Shown: positions 31,472 to 43,355 of the stretch, in pieces
Layout of the letters: each line of letters begins with the position of its first letter
How positions within the stretch are numbered: the first letter of the stretch is position 1
Source: Neonectria sp. B-13
Lineage: Eukaryota > Ascomycota > Sordariomycetes > Hypocreales > Nectriaceae
Assembly: GCA_002682825.1 (NCBI GenBank)
Contig: NOKP01000043.1
Span: forward strand, 186,001 to 250,000
Direction: 5' to 3'
Length of the DNA: 64,000 bases
The notes under the pieces: generated by a model
Databases searched by the model: none
Told to the model about the DNA's origin: nothing
What the model saw: only the letters and a program-made list of their open reading frames with translations
Program-made: the position numbers and the translations under genes

Positions 31472-32638
31472 TTCGGCAGTCATATTAATTTCTGAAAACT
31501 GCCCGGCTTCATCGACGACGGTGGCATTCGAGATGAGAGCTGAGAAACCCAGCAGCTTGTTGTCTAGCTCTTGCGGTGACGCCTCCTCCTGTAAAACATC
31601 TTGGCTGGGTGTGGCCTCGAAAGGTCGAGACGAATAGGAGAACGAGTCCTCTAACTTCGTGGAGAAGGTTTCGAAATCGTACGAAGGAGTAAAAGGGAGG
31701 TTTTGTAGTGCCGCTCCGTCACTGTTGGTGTCAGCAATGCTGTGTGGTGAATGCACCCGGGAGCCTTTTCCGAGGCGGAGAGCGGAACCTACAGGAACGA
31801 TTCATCGAAGGTTAAGTCTTGATCAAAGACGTCCATGCCTAGAGGCTCTCCTGTCGTTTCCCCTCTTAAGATGGTCTTCCAGCAGTTTTCCCATTCTTGG
31901 ACCCTCCTCGATCTTCGAGTGACGATTGAGCACCCTACCATCCCAACCTGAAAACCCCTGCAGAAGAAGCCTTCTCTTATCCTGCTTCCAATCTTCGATA
32001 CATCCAATACCAATACATTCCCAAAACTAGTCCTCTTTTGTATACACACAATCATGTTCCCAAACTTCATTGTAATTTCTTTCTCTTTTATTTTTCCTCA
32101 CTTTGCTCTCGGAGAGTCATAGGGGAGGAGAGAAATTTTATCTTCGCAGGGATTGCGAGGTGTCACCTTCTAGACCGGACTAGAATCATCTAATTACCAT
32201 TAAGAATCATGTGATATGCAACCCGTACCACTTAGCTGTTCTAGAAGCAGCATTCCCGACTGACTAATCAGACTCCTTTAAGGATCCCCATTTGTTACAC
32301 AATCCGAATCTCGACATTAGGAATTTCATTTCCGTTTTTTTAGACCCAAAGCCACAGTCGAGATTCGTCTCGGATGATATAGTTATTAACTATACCTGGC
32401 CCTTTTATATAATGGGCGGGTGCTTGCGAGACTGGTAACTATAGAGATTACTAACCCTAATAACCTTGTATGCTAAAATAACAATCAAGCTTCTCCTGTC
32501 GCCCTCTTAGCCCTTCCTCTCATGTTCTTCTTTCTCTCCCTGTCTAAGGTACGCTGCTGACTTTAAACTGTTATTCACTTCTAGCTAATTCAGCTTGATT
32601 ATTAATACTAATCGACCATTGGATCCTTCTAATTAATA
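31472..32638. other. Gene-poor stretch
   Basis: Minus-strand open frames at 31394-31756 and 31789-32070 have gene-like composition (DVFDQDLTFDESFL, SPHSIADTNSDGAAL) but no recognisable domain and are separated by a stop. They might be a decayed regulator. The rest is AT-rich. Confidence 0.3.
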
Positions 32639-33595
32639 CTAGTCTAGGATAATAACTTCCTGCCTATTCGCCCTTCCCTCAATAAAACCCTCCGTATTCT
32701 CCGTATGCTCCCCATGCTTAAGCTCCCAAAGAAGACTCTCTACTGATTCTGCCATCTCAACAAATGCACTACTTGCCTGTTCGAGATCTAACCTCCTGTA
32801 TTCGCCGTATCCCCCTTTAATACATCCACCTAGACACTCCATACCACCCACGATTATCCCCCTCAGCCGTTCACTCCCAAACCAACCCTCTGCAGCCCAA
32901 TAACCCCCAACTAGCGACTGCGTATTCATCGTCACTAGATTTAGAGCGTTTTCATTTTCTTCGTCGTACCGTAGCGACCAACCCTTATCCGCCAGCTCAG
33001 CTAACTTCAGCAGTATTAGGCAGGCATCATTGCAGTGCTCACTTAACCGACTCTCCATAAGACCGCTATAGAACCCGCCAAGTATACCTGAAGCAGTAAC
33101 CCTTGGCTCGGCCGCGATATTGCCAATGGTTGTTCGAATAATATTTATCTTCTCATCATAGATATCACCATAGTCGGGTATGTATTTCCTATTCCATGTT
33201 AACTAATGTAAGTACTTATATATCCAAACAGGGCCACTAACTGCTCATCTAGAATATGCCACATTTGCATTAGCTGTGTTTTCTATATATATATAGTTAT
33301 AGCTATTAGCTTAAGGGTTAGACTTACCTATTCTTTCACTGAATGTCTCTTTACATAATACCCTGAACTCAATCATCCAGGGCTCCTCCTCCCAGCCATT
33401 TCTTTGCCGCCCACGTGTCTGCGCTGTCTCAAGCAAGAAAATCTGCCTGAGATAGCTATGTTCTGGAAAATAGTTCATCGCAAAGCTAGGGTGAAAGCCA
33501 TTCACTCGCTCAAAGCTCACCATCATCCCGCTGCTCTCATCCCAAACTGTTGTAGAGGGGTTATAAAAGGTCTTGGCCACCCCTATACTCTCGAC
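32639..33595 (-). pseudogene. 3' part of an unknown gene split by a hAT transposon
   Basis: Directly beside the left end of the hAT element the minus strand reads IGVAKTFYNPSTTVWDESSG, NGFHPSFAMNYFPEHSYLRQ and CKETFSERIG followed by a GTAAGT donor. It later reads YIPDYGDIYDEKINIIRTTI, GGFYSGLMESRLSEHCND, GGYWAAEGWFGSERLRGII and a tail ending EVIILD. The exon structure between 33190 and 33320 is unresolved. I do not recognise the family. The composition is clearly protein-like and only lightly mutated, so the disruption is recent. Confidence 0.55.
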
Positions 33596-36500
33596 CAGCG
33601 CTGCCGCCAAGTCAAGTAAGTCAAGTTGGCCCCCCAACTTGACTTGCTTGACTCCTTACGGGTCCCAACTTACTTGAACTTGACTTACTTGATTCAACTT
33701 GATAATTTGACCTAATGTGACAGTAAGAGTAGCTTTCTGACCCAAATTGACCCTATTTGAGCATCATCCAAGCTCACCGCAGTCCTCATAGTATTCTTTC
33801 CCGATAGGATCCACAAGGAGGTTGCCCAACCTTATACCATAAGTCCAGCTCTAATTCTTAAGGCATTATAAGAACTCAAGGGTCTCTGGATGCATTGACT
33901 AACGCTGTAAGGTAATCGCAAGCTTCAAGAGACTAAAGACCCTCTCACAGTCAGCAGCCATCACTAGTATAGCTAAGATATCAAGGGCAAGCTATAACAA
34001 TGCTGGATATTCGCTCTTCTTCTTATACCACCACCCAATAGGGTCATCTATAACCTTAAGCTTTGCCTTATAGTATCTATCAAGCTCTTTAAGTAAGGTA
34101 TTAGGCTGCTGCTGCTACTGTAGCATCCAGCGCCTCTAAGCATCTAATTAACCCTTCCAATGATTCTTCTCATGCTTAAGGCCTCGCGGGGCAGAGGGGT
34201 TTGATTACTCAGTGTAGACAGTACAATCAGAGGTATACTAACACTCAAAGTAGTCCTTAAGGTCCCTTTTAGCATTATGAATCCATTAGAGTTAGAAATC
34301 TATATTCTATACATCTTTAAGATACATTAGAGAGTACTTAGGATATAGGATAATAGAGGCTATAAATAAGGATAAGTTAGTAAGCTTTATATAGTAAGTA
34401 TTAAGCTTGGATTAAGCATATTGGATTAAGGCAGAGATATAGTAGTACTTAATAATAGTAATACCTTCCCTTTTCCTTATATTATAGGCAAAAGAGTAAA
34501 TATATTTGTCTTATATAGAGTTAGGTAGATTGTATAAGGTATCTTTATTAAATTATAACTGTTAAGACTATTAAAGGCAATAGCTAGGATAAGAGATATT
34601 AACTTTATAACCTTTAAGCTAAGTAAGTAAGTTGTAAGACTAGATTAAGTACCTTTTATACCTATTAGTAGATAATAATAGGCTCTAAATAGTATTATTA
34701 TTAGTAGGCTATTCTATATAGCTTTATGCTTATAAATTAGCTATAATTTCAGCTGTAATTGGGTTATAATGCTGCTTTTAGTCTTTAAGATACTTAAGAA
34801 GGTATTCTATCCCTATTAGAACCTACTAAAGCTTGCTAAGTTTACTGCTTTTGCTATTGCCTTATGTCTACACTATTAATTCATATAGAGGCTTAAGGAT
34901 ATGTATAATCTTATTTAGAAGCTTTTAATCATTAGGTTTAAGATAATATTCACAAGGGAGGTTACTACCCTTATATACCTCTTAAGCTAGGAAGTTAATA
35001 ATGTTATACTGCTTCTGTATAGCTCACTTAATCATCAGATAGCTTAAATTCCACCTAGTCTTATTATTATTAATAACTTTAAGGTTAGTAGTAGAGTCTT
35101 TAAAGTTAAATTCAGCTCTAAACTGTATTACAATATCCCTTAATGCCTCTAACTACTACAGTAATACCTGGATGTATTTAACAATGTTATAAAGCTTTAC
35201 AATAGGGCTATTCTTATGCTATTGCTAGAAGTCAGCTTTAGCATTGCCTACATTAACGTCATTATCAAAGGCATTAACTATAAAGCCTAAGAGAAAGGCT
35301 TTGACAATGAGGTTCAAGATATGACCAAAACAGCATATCCAGTGGGCCTTGACTTCATCCTCATCCATTAGTAGGTCCAATTCTTCGAAGAGAGCCTCCA
35401 GGGTTGTATCATTATTCACTGCATTATCCGATATAATGACAGCATGCTCTATATTGAGCTCCCACTCATCGATGACCTTCTTGAGCACCTTGGTGATGTT
35501 CTCGCTGCCGTGGGCACCGGATTGACGTCGGAGGGCAAGAAGGCGATTATGCTGCTGTTGATTCTTATCAATGTAATGTCCGAATACAGCAGTCATCGCT
35601 TGCCGGTTAGGAGAGGTCCAGAGGTCGAAGGATAGGTGGACTATTGAAAAGGCAGCCCGTAATTCAGCCTGGATCTCTGTCTTCCTCTTCTCGAAGAGCT
35701 TTGACAGATCCTCGCGGAAAGAGGTCCGCCCAAGGGCCAATTGACCCGCTAAGCTCGGATCGAACAGATTGAGCAGCTCCTTCATGTATTTATTCGAGAA
35801 AGTTGAGAAAGGCTGGTTGGTATTAATGATGTACGCTAGGCATAGTTCTTTAGCATGCGCAGCCCTCGCTTTCGTCACGGGCTCGAGCCGGGGGCGCTTC
35901 GAGGCAGCCACTTGAAGGTCAAGGACAGAATCATGGTCATCGGAGGCATCAGGGGTCACCGGGGTCGTAGGGTCACCTTTGAAGGATCCTATGCTTACTA
36001 GGACTGTCAGTAAGGCCCAAGATGAAGGAGGGACATGTACTCTTTAAGATGTACTATAGCAGAGGTTGAGGCTTGATGTTGGAAGAGCACAGGGCTCCCT
36101 ATCTTGTCACAGGTTCAGCAGAGCCACTGCGCCGGCTTGGTGGTGCCATCGGGATTTAATTCGAGTAAGAAGACCCCGTAGTCCTTAATCCAAGTCGTCC
36201 GTAGCCGCCCTCCCTTCTTATGGGCCCAATCTTCCAGTATATATGACCGGCCCTTTACATTGAGGCGCGGGAGCGATTAGATGTCGTCGGTTGTAATTAG
36301 GTATAGCTTCAATTGATAGCTCGTCAAGCTGCTGGGCCACAGTCTCGCGTGCCTGCGCTTGGCGGCGAAGGAGGGCGAAGGCGGACAGCGTAGGGGTGCT
36401 CTCTGGAGTGCTCCGAGGCGTCTCAAAGGGCGAGGGGGTCTCGGGTTTCGTCATGACGGCCTAGATGAAGCGTCAGAGTGCGAATAGCATCAATTGTGGC

Positions 36501-36921
36501 GGCACTGACCGTGGCAGAGCTGTAGTAGCAGTAGGATGTTATTGAAGGATGTAAGGATGTAGGAGCCGAGGGCCGAAAACGCGAGATCGGTAGAATTTTC
36601 CTATGTGTTGACTCGGGCTATTTTGCTGAGGTTCATCCGGGCAGCGCCTGGGCCACGGGCCGGCTCGTGTAAGCCGAAGCAAAACACCAAAAGATGACGA
36701 TCATAACGTAAAAAGGCCACTGTTTCGGCTTCATTTTGCATCGACAGTAGAAAATATAGCAAAATGCAGAAAACACCAAAAATATCTAATGTCTTAAGTA
36801 AGTCAAGTTATTGGGAGGTCCTACTTGACTTACTTAACTTGACAGAATCCCTCAACTTGACGTGCTTAAGTGCCAGCGAGCCCAAACTTACTCAAGTCAA
36901 CTTGACTTGACGGCAGCGCTG
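33596..36921 (-). mobile_element. hAT transposon 1 (3.3 kb)
   Basis: Bounded by terminal inverted repeats beginning CAGCGCTGCCG(C/T)CAAGTC on both ends, matching over about 22 bp with one C/T difference. Subterminal regions are full of AAGTCAAGT motifs in both orientations, as expected of transposase-binding sites. It contains a decayed hAT transposase on the minus strand. The left 1.4 kb is AT-rich and heavily mutated. No clean 8-bp target duplication is visible. Confidence 0.82.
33850..36454 (-). pseudogene. hAT transposase, RIP-degraded
   Basis: In coding order: an N-terminal Pro/Ser/Thr-rich segment (from ATG 36454), a BED-type zinc finger relic (LC*TCDKIG, with CGA to TGA) and a long open core (35225-35959). 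The core has ELCLAYIINTNQPFSTF, IVHLSFDLWTSPNRQAMTAV, EHAVIISDNAVNND and HWICCFGHILNL. A RIP-ridden second half still shows NNNKTRWNLSYLMIK and LKPLYELI. It would cut and paste the element if intact; multiple stops rule that out. Confidence 0.82.
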
Positions 36922-37100
36922 GATCCAGCAAAGCCCGCGCCAACGCGTGCTCGGCCGAAGAAATTTGAGTAGTCGGTGTACCATGATAGCCATTTCGCCT
37001 CCTCTAGTGTTGGGTGATTCAAAAAGGCTTGGTAAAATCATGCTTGTAGTGCGCTGTCACCCTCTATCATATAGCTGAGGATGCGAGGGGTTAAGGAATG
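36922..37100 (-). pseudogene. 5' part of the unknown gene split by hAT 1
   Basis: The minus strand reads LSYMIEGDSALQA, a TGA (37038-37040, probably from CGA), then FYQAFLNHPTLEEAKW and TDYSNFFGRARVGAGFAG up to the right end of the element. Removing the element plus 8 bp joins this in frame to IGVAKTFYNP on the other side. It ends less than 200 bp from the terpene synthase stop codon. Confidence 0.5.
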
Positions 37101-37246
37101 CAAGCGTGCGAAGCCAGGGTTCCAGGCTCGGTCTTCTCAAAATCTTCAATTCTCTCCATGATATCCTATCAGCACTGTTATTCTTCTGCTTCATCATTTA
37201 ACTACCCAATTGTAAACCGAAATGTAGAGGCTGGATATGCATTTGT

Positions 37247-38387
37247 TCATGCGCTCAAGGCGGGACCGATTTTGGCTTCAAAAGAAGCAAGAGGGTGCTC
37301 CTCGCCTAGACCCAAGTCTTCGAGTTTGTACCGAAGATTTGTGGTGTGCATCGCCAAACGCCCTCTAACGCCCTCATTCCAAGACTGTAAATATTTGCCT
37401 CTGTTCTTGAGAATTGTTTGAACCCTTTCTGCAGACTCTAATGTCTCCTTACTCATATCAGCGAGGACCGAAAGAACCGGCTGCCCTGTGCACCTTGCAC
37501 GATTATGAATGTAGTTTCTCGTATCACCCCCAAGCTCCTCTTTATAGAATCTGCCATGCGTTAAAGCGTTGTTTAGAACTAGGGAATGGGCTATTTACGA
37601 TAGAACATCATTAGCACTATCAATCAATTTAGCCATTTCCGGGATAGCCTCTAGAAAAGCCCCAATATCAGGATAACATGCTTTAGGGTAGCAGAATACA
37701 GCATAAGCCATACTCATACCCGATATGTTTCTATAGAAATGAGGAAACATTTGGCCGGCTTGTGTAATAGGCATATTCCGAAAGCCATCATGGTGCTCTA
37801 ACAAATTGCTCGTCAGAAACTTAAGGACAGAGATCTGTAACATGTTTGCCATTACATGATCAAAATGATCATATGCCTCTCGGAGCAGTGTGGCGATCCC
37901 CTCGAGAAGCTTGTTCGGCTGAGCATGGCCTTGAAAAAGTCGCTGGTGGAAAAGATACGCCTCCTCTACCATCTCGTTGCTTTGTCCCACTATGTCATCG
38001 TACTGTATGATGAGCCAAGTGAACAGCCCGACATATACCTGGACTTCAACTGGATGGCCGGGGTGTGCCAGCTGTCTGCTGTCAGCAATCACATTATCTT
38101 CAATAAGTTGACGCTGTTTGTTAACAGACCAGTCCTTCAGTTTAGCCCAATCGAAATCCTTGTACAGAGACAGGAGTATCAAGGGGGACGCCGCCGATTT
38201 GAACTGCCCTCCTATGCATGCACTCCCGCAACGATGCAACAGCTTCGTCTTTTGGTTGTGGCACGCCCTGGTAGTTCAACTGAGAAAGCATCTGGGTGCA
38301 GATTGGCTTAACGAGAGAAGCAAGTTGCTCTGGTTCCTTGGCCAGATTATCCTCAAGTCGGACGGGGCTTGGGGAATCAAAATCCAT
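37247..38387 (-). CDS. Class I terpene synthase (TRI5-like sesquiterpene cyclase family)
   Basis: Three exons (38166-38387, 37599-38113, 37247-37550) with introns of 52 and 48 bp give exactly 346 residues. Metal-binding features: Asp-rich YDDIVGQ (Asp113-Asp114) and the NSE motif NDVLSFYKEE (Asn242, Ser246, Glu250) formed across intron 2, plus LRYKLEDL near the end carrying the usual Arg-Tyr pair. These enzymes ionise a prenyl diphosphate (typically farnesyl) with three Mg2+ and cyclise it. The product cannot be predicted, and family membership does not imply a trichothecene. Intron 1 has a weak donor (GTACAA) but restores the frame. No neighbouring P450 or prenyl synthase is present, so it is not in an obvious cluster. 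Confidence 0.82.
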
Positions 38388-39110
38388 CGTCTAAGAATTG
38401 ACTTCTCCCACTGAGACAAGTTATTATGAGATTGAAAAACTGAGACAATAGCTATCACAACAGCGGCACAACGTCGATAGAGCCAAATGAATTTGAATTG
38501 AACTCATAGAAGCTTTCTTGTGACTGTTCCCACGGCTGCTTTTAGGTTCGCCTTTTATTATCTGGAATAACCCGGCTTCGAGAACGTCGGAGGTTACTGG
38601 TGACGGGGAGAGCGGCAAGCCCGGCAAGGGCCACACTGTAAACCTAACACTGGGGTGGGTCTGGCGTCATTTCAGGTTTCTGCTCGTCCGGTGACTGCAA
38701 CGCAAATCGGAGCCTCGGAGGTTATTTGACTTCTTGGCATCTGAAATTCGGGCGAAGAATCCCTTCATGACAAGAGATGTAACCAAAAGCGGTGCGAAAC
38801 AGGTGAGTCAGGCTCCTGTAATGTCCGGCCTTCCCGAAGCCGGGTTATTCCACATAGCAGCAGATTGCGAGAAGCTGGCCACGATGCTGCCTGTCAAGCA
38901 TGCAGGCATCCCAGCTGTCTGAGTGTGTTAACTCTTCTACCCCTTGCTGATAGAGGAGTCTTCTCATACAGCCATTCCAAGGTCAAAACTACCCGGTGGG
39001 TTCCTCTAGGCACTCGATAATAAAGCCTACCGCGAGTTCAACTAGTTTCTTATTAAGTCTCTTTATTATCTGCTTTTCTGATGTTTACAAGCTGCTCTGG
39101 ACAACCAAAG
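38388..39110. other. Gene-free, terpene synthase upstream region
   Basis: Promoter side of the terpene synthase. Only short unrecognised frames. Confidence 0.5.
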
Positions 39111-39272
39111 ATGACGGCCGGATGAATATGCAAGTTATGACCCACATAGTGATCTAGTTCAACCCAGACCCCGTCTCGCTCTTGGATCGGCGAAAAACAA
39201 CAAGCCCTTGCTACAAGACGTAGTGCCGTATTTCCAGTGGCTCGCCGCCTCTGGGGCGGCAATAACACGGGG
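39111..39272 (+). repeat. Dispersed repeat A, copy 1 (about 160 bp)
   Basis: Aligns with 60297-60464 in the same orientation, sharing blocks such as ATGCAAGTTATGACCCACAT and CCGTCTCGCTCTTGGAT. On the minus strand both copies keep an open frame reading SPIQERDG..V.LDH.VGHNL. Confidence 0.75.
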
Positions 39273-39462
39273 ATAGAGACGAGGCAGGCAAAACAGCAGT
39301 CTATTCAGCTCGAGCAACAAGTCCTAGACTTCGTCCGACGTAGAATAGGGAACTTGAAGCATCCAGCAACAAAGGCCTATCTAGACATAAAGCCTAATAA
39401 CAATAACAATGACGATAATAGTGATAGTGACGATGACAGTGACAGTGACAATAATTGCCACT

Positions 39463-40674
39463 TTATAGCAGCCACTGACTAAAGTCGAAAGCGGCCTGGG
39501 CCTGGCCGGCGGCGAGACCAGCCGACTGAAGGGCACCCCAGTTGACGCCGTTGATACCGACTTCATAGTCCCATCCCCAGTGCGGATCCTCATTGGGCAG
39601 GATCTGCCAGTAGAACCACGGGATTCCAGCTTTGGTAATGCTGGCAGCCCACGACTTGATATTGTTGTCACGAGTGCCGGAGTCGAGCGGACCGCCGCCG
39701 TTACAGTTGTTGTTGGAAGCAGTAGTGTAGCACGCACCCCACTCCTGCATGATTAGCTTCTTCCCGGCATTCTGGGCCTTGGTCACGTAAGGCTGCAGCG
39801 CCGAGGTCGCAAAGTCGCCAATGCCATACGCATGGATGGCCAGTACATCTAGCGCCAAGCACTTAAAGTAGGGATCTAGCAGAGAGTTATCAAGCCAAGC
39901 GCCGCCACCAGTTGTGACCAAGATGCCAGTGTTGCCCTTGAGCTTGTCCTTAATCGATTGGGCCATGGTGCACTGCCAGGACTCTAATGCACCCACGTTT
40001 TCCTGATGCGGGTCAGTTGATCGCGTCATCAGGTGCGTGTAAACTTCCTCGCAACATATAGAGCTTCATTCATGGCTCACCTGATTATGCATGGCTTCGT
40101 TCTGAGCCTCGAAAGCGAAGATGTACTCGGAGCTCTGACTCCACGGCTTGCCGTTGTGTGGGTTCACGTGCGCAAGTACGTGGGCGATGCGGTTCCTGAA
40201 GTAGCCAATGGCATTGCTATCGGTGTAGAAGTAGCCTGTGCCGTACCACTTCCCGTAGAAGTCGGCGTTCGATTCGAGAGCATTGTAGCTGTGAATGGAG
40301 ATGAGCAGCTTGATGCCGTAACTATGCGCGTTCGCCATGAAGTCATCAAGGCGGTTCAAGACAGTATCGTCCCAGCTGCCGGGGCTGCCGCCCTCTAGAC
40401 CGTTGAAGTCGTTGATGGGAGTACCCTTGACGTTACCCGATTGGCCTATTCATCAGCTCCGTCTGCCGTATACGTCGAAGGTCTCACCATCAAGCCACAC
40501 GCGTAGGACCTTTACGCCAGCGCCCTGAAGGCCCTTCAAGAGCGTCGTCTGCTGATCTGCGTTCAAGCCGGCAGCATAGTAGAGATTCGAGCCCGCAAAG
40601 GAGTTCGCGGAGAGAACGGCTGGTAAGAAGGCAAGGGCAAGCGCCGCAGGGCCGAGTAAAGACGACAAGTGCAT
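39463..40674 (-). CDS. Secreted GH5-type glycoside hydrolase (mannanase/cellulase-like)
   Basis: Three exons (40488-40674, 40081-40445, 39463-40002) total 363 residues. Intron 1 is only 42 bp (GTGAGA..GAATAG); splicing it restores LDGQSGNVKGTPINDF and removes two TGA stops. Intron 2 is 78 bp with a CTGAC branch site. A signal peptide (MHLSSLLGPAALALAFLPA) is followed by NSFAGSNLYYAAGLNADQQ and VKVLRVWLDG. The acid/base Glu lies in FAFEAQNEAM and the nucleophile Glu in LIMQEWGACY, in the order and spacing of GH5 (clan A) barrels. It probably hydrolyses a beta-1,4-linked plant or fungal polysaccharide outside the cell. No inactivating change seen. Confidence 0.78.
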
Positions 40675-41117
40675 TTTGAGGGTCTTGAATTTTGGTTCTC
40701 GATGAGTCAATAAGCAGATAAGCAGAGTCTCCGAGAAAACTTGGCCCAATATATACCTGCGAGCTGTCGCGAACTCGAGAGAGCGTTGCGAACCCCACCT
40801 TCTAGTGTGCTCTAGGCCTCATCCGGATGTACAGATGTAGGCGTCAAAAGTCTTGTCTTATGCCAAGCCCGACCCCTGTCAGAGACCCAAAAATAGCGGA
40901 GGGAACCCTTGCAAGATCGTATACAAGAGTGGATTGAGAGGATTATAAGGCATGTACAGCTTGTTTTCAAGCTCGAGGGAGGAAATGAGTATAAAGAAGG
41001 AAGGGAATAACCTTATACAATTTTAGTAAACCTATTCCCTCATTAGTTAGTCTAGATTTTAGTATAAGATAAGACTTTTAATGCCTACCGCTGTATATAA
41101 TTTCAGATGAAAACCAA
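40675..41117. other. GH5 upstream region
   Basis: Promoter side of the GH5 gene and AT-rich spacer; no other signal recognised. Confidence 0.45.
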
Positions 41118-41630
41118 GAGCATCTTTAGGTGATTCCAAGTTTGAGCCAGGATGTTAATAGCCCCTTGTTATGAGAATTCCCCGTCTCGTTTATCAGCGA
41201 GTCCCTTAGTAGAGTTGATAGGACTGTATCATGCGGAAATACGAGCTCACCGTTGTGCAATGGACTCCAAATAAGTCATGCGGCGCCGACCTGAGCCGGG
41301 TACACGCTAGTGCCCAAAATAGAAGCTCAAAGACGCTCGATAGGCTTCACTGTGAAGGCGGCGGTTGAAAATTCCACCCTCGGCATCCCGCCCCTCAATA
41401 GTCTCTCGTATCGTGGTCCTTCCTATTGGGTGAAACTTGATAGTATGAACCCCTCACTAAATCTTACAAAACCGAACTCTCTCGTATCGTGGTACTTCCT
41501 ATTGGGTAAAGATGCTGTGTCTCACAAAACGTTGAGATATAAGGTCCACAGATAAAAAGGCGCTTCTAGGTGTCTGGATACAATCCTACAGTTCGAAGTA
41601 CCTCCTTGTCTGTGGACCTTATATCTCAAC
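41118..41630 (-). repeat. Dispersed repeat B, copy 1, ending in a hairpin unit
   Basis: Aligns, inverted, with 60473-61010; copy 2 has roughly 70 extra bases in the middle. It contains two tandem units of about 75 bp (TCGTATCGTGGT.CTTCCTAT), also found at 49668-49860. Its right end is the 100-bp hairpin described separately. Probably a non-autonomous DNA transposon. Confidence 0.7.
41531..41630. mobile_element. MITE-like 100-bp hairpin unit
   Basis: Perfect 22-bp inverted repeats (41531-41552 and 41609-41630, starting GTTGAGATATAAGG) surround a 56-bp centre. A shortened copy is at 60473-60537, where most of the left arm's inner half is deleted. Confidence 0.7.
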
Positions 41631-43355
41631 ATTTCCAGACCCCACGATATTGCAGAAAGTTTGCCTACATCCTTATGCGCGGCGTCCTTTTCGTCGAAAC
41701 GACACTTTGGCTCCCGCGTAACGGACCCCTGTCGGGTGGTGGATGACATTGCATTCAGGTGAAACGACAAGTTAGGTTTACGCAGTCGACGAGAGAGACG
41801 CGTTGATTGGCCCGAACCCCCAGGGTTCCTGTCCCGGGCTTCCACCACTTTGCAGCATCCGTCACATCAGCCGCAGCCGCACCTGCGCAGCAGCCTCCAG
41901 TAGCAAACAAGCAGCCGCCCCCCACGGCCGCCGCGGCTAGAGTCAAACAGTGAACGGGGCCGGCGTCATTCTTCATTGCTTCGACGTCTTATTTTCTTCT
42001 CTCGCTGGCAGATACGCCTCGCTTAGGTTTATCAGTGTCTTGGAAGCGAAACATACAGACGGCATCAGACCACTACACGGCCCCCTTCCAGACCCAGGCC
42101 GGGCCGGCCAGAACATGCGGAGCTGAAGGTCCGTTCGTTTTATTGTTCGAACGGCGCTTTTGTACGGGAAACGAAGCCGCCCCCTTCCCGGATCTTACCC
42201 CGGGAACGTGCATTTTCGTACGGTTGTACGTGAATAGAAGTGCCTCAAGTTGAGTGCGCGGGATCGGAGGTTGGTTGGTTCTGCAGTTGGGAGGCGCATT
42301 CCGCAACATCCAATCCGCCCGTGTCTTGCTTTCCTTGCCTACCTTTTTGGAGGTTGGCTTTGAAATCTAGGTCGTCCAGGTAGCTTAGACGGGAAGGTTG
42401 ACAGCTCATGCCCTAAACAAGGTCAAGGCGCCAGTGGCATCTGGCAAGACAAGTGTTCCCTGTTATGAGACTGTATTCCCTCTCTCTCCAACAGCAACGA
42501 AAACGTCATCATCAAGACCGGAACACCATCCTAGGTACCTAGACCGATGCGAGTGGGACGGGCCTTTTGATATCGAGCATCGAGCGTCAAACATCAAACA
42601 GAATCCACCAAACAGGGATCAGAAAACCATCCGAACCATCTTGTAAACGACTTTCGTTGACTGTGAGTATATCTATCTATCTATTCTTGAAATTTCAGGG
42701 GGAGAAGGGAGGGGAGGCGGGACAGAAGCCGTCAGGCACCACTCGAACATGCATGTTCGGATGCCTCGTCCAAGTTTGCTCCGCCATCGGGCTGTTGCAT
42801 CAAACCAACCGTGTTATCCCTCCATTCGGAGGAGAGTTTCGACACCAGCGGGTACGAGGACTTCCGACGAGTCCTTTTCCCGGCTGCTAAACGGGTCTTT
42901 TGCGCAAAGTTGCCAGCTAGCGACGGCGCCGTCAATCACTTGGCCAGCTGCCAGATAACCAACCATTCACCCAAGCACACACCCAAACTATATCTGCCAA
43001 CCAGCTAATAATGGCATCCTTCCCATTCGTCCTCTATTATCTCCCCACATCTGCCTATTATCGTTTGCTGTGAAGCAGCCACACGGCGTGTCTGTCCGTG
43101 CTCCTCCGTCCTTCACCTCGCCCTCAGCCCTCACTCAGCATGCGTACTAAAAGGATTTTGAGGCTGGCCGACGTCCGCATCTCTCAACTTTTTCACCCAC
43201 ACTTCTCTAACCGGTCCTAGCCTGAGAATAGCGACGGAAACGAACAAGACAATCGAGAACCCAAACCATCTTGCAACATCCCTCAACGCCTCGCGCATAC
43301 CTTCAAGTACAAGCGTGCTGGTGATAAACCAAACAACCATCGCTCGAAGCCAACG
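41631..43355. other. Gene-free stretch upstream of the RBR ligase gene
   Basis: Mixed composition; short frames on both strands, none recognised. Confidence 0.4.

Noticed and set aside
31394..32070. Minus-strand frames that might be a decayed regulator
   Set aside because: Only composition supports them; no DNA-binding motif or splice structure could be found.
37247..38387. Calling the terpene synthase a trichodiene synthase
   Set aside because: Fold family and NSE motif fit the wider TRI5-like group, but the Asp-rich motif differs and no pathway neighbours are present.
41531..41630. Hairpin as a tRNA or structured RNA gene
   Set aside because: The perfect 22-bp arms and a second partly deleted copy fit a MITE; no cloverleaf or polymerase III boxes.
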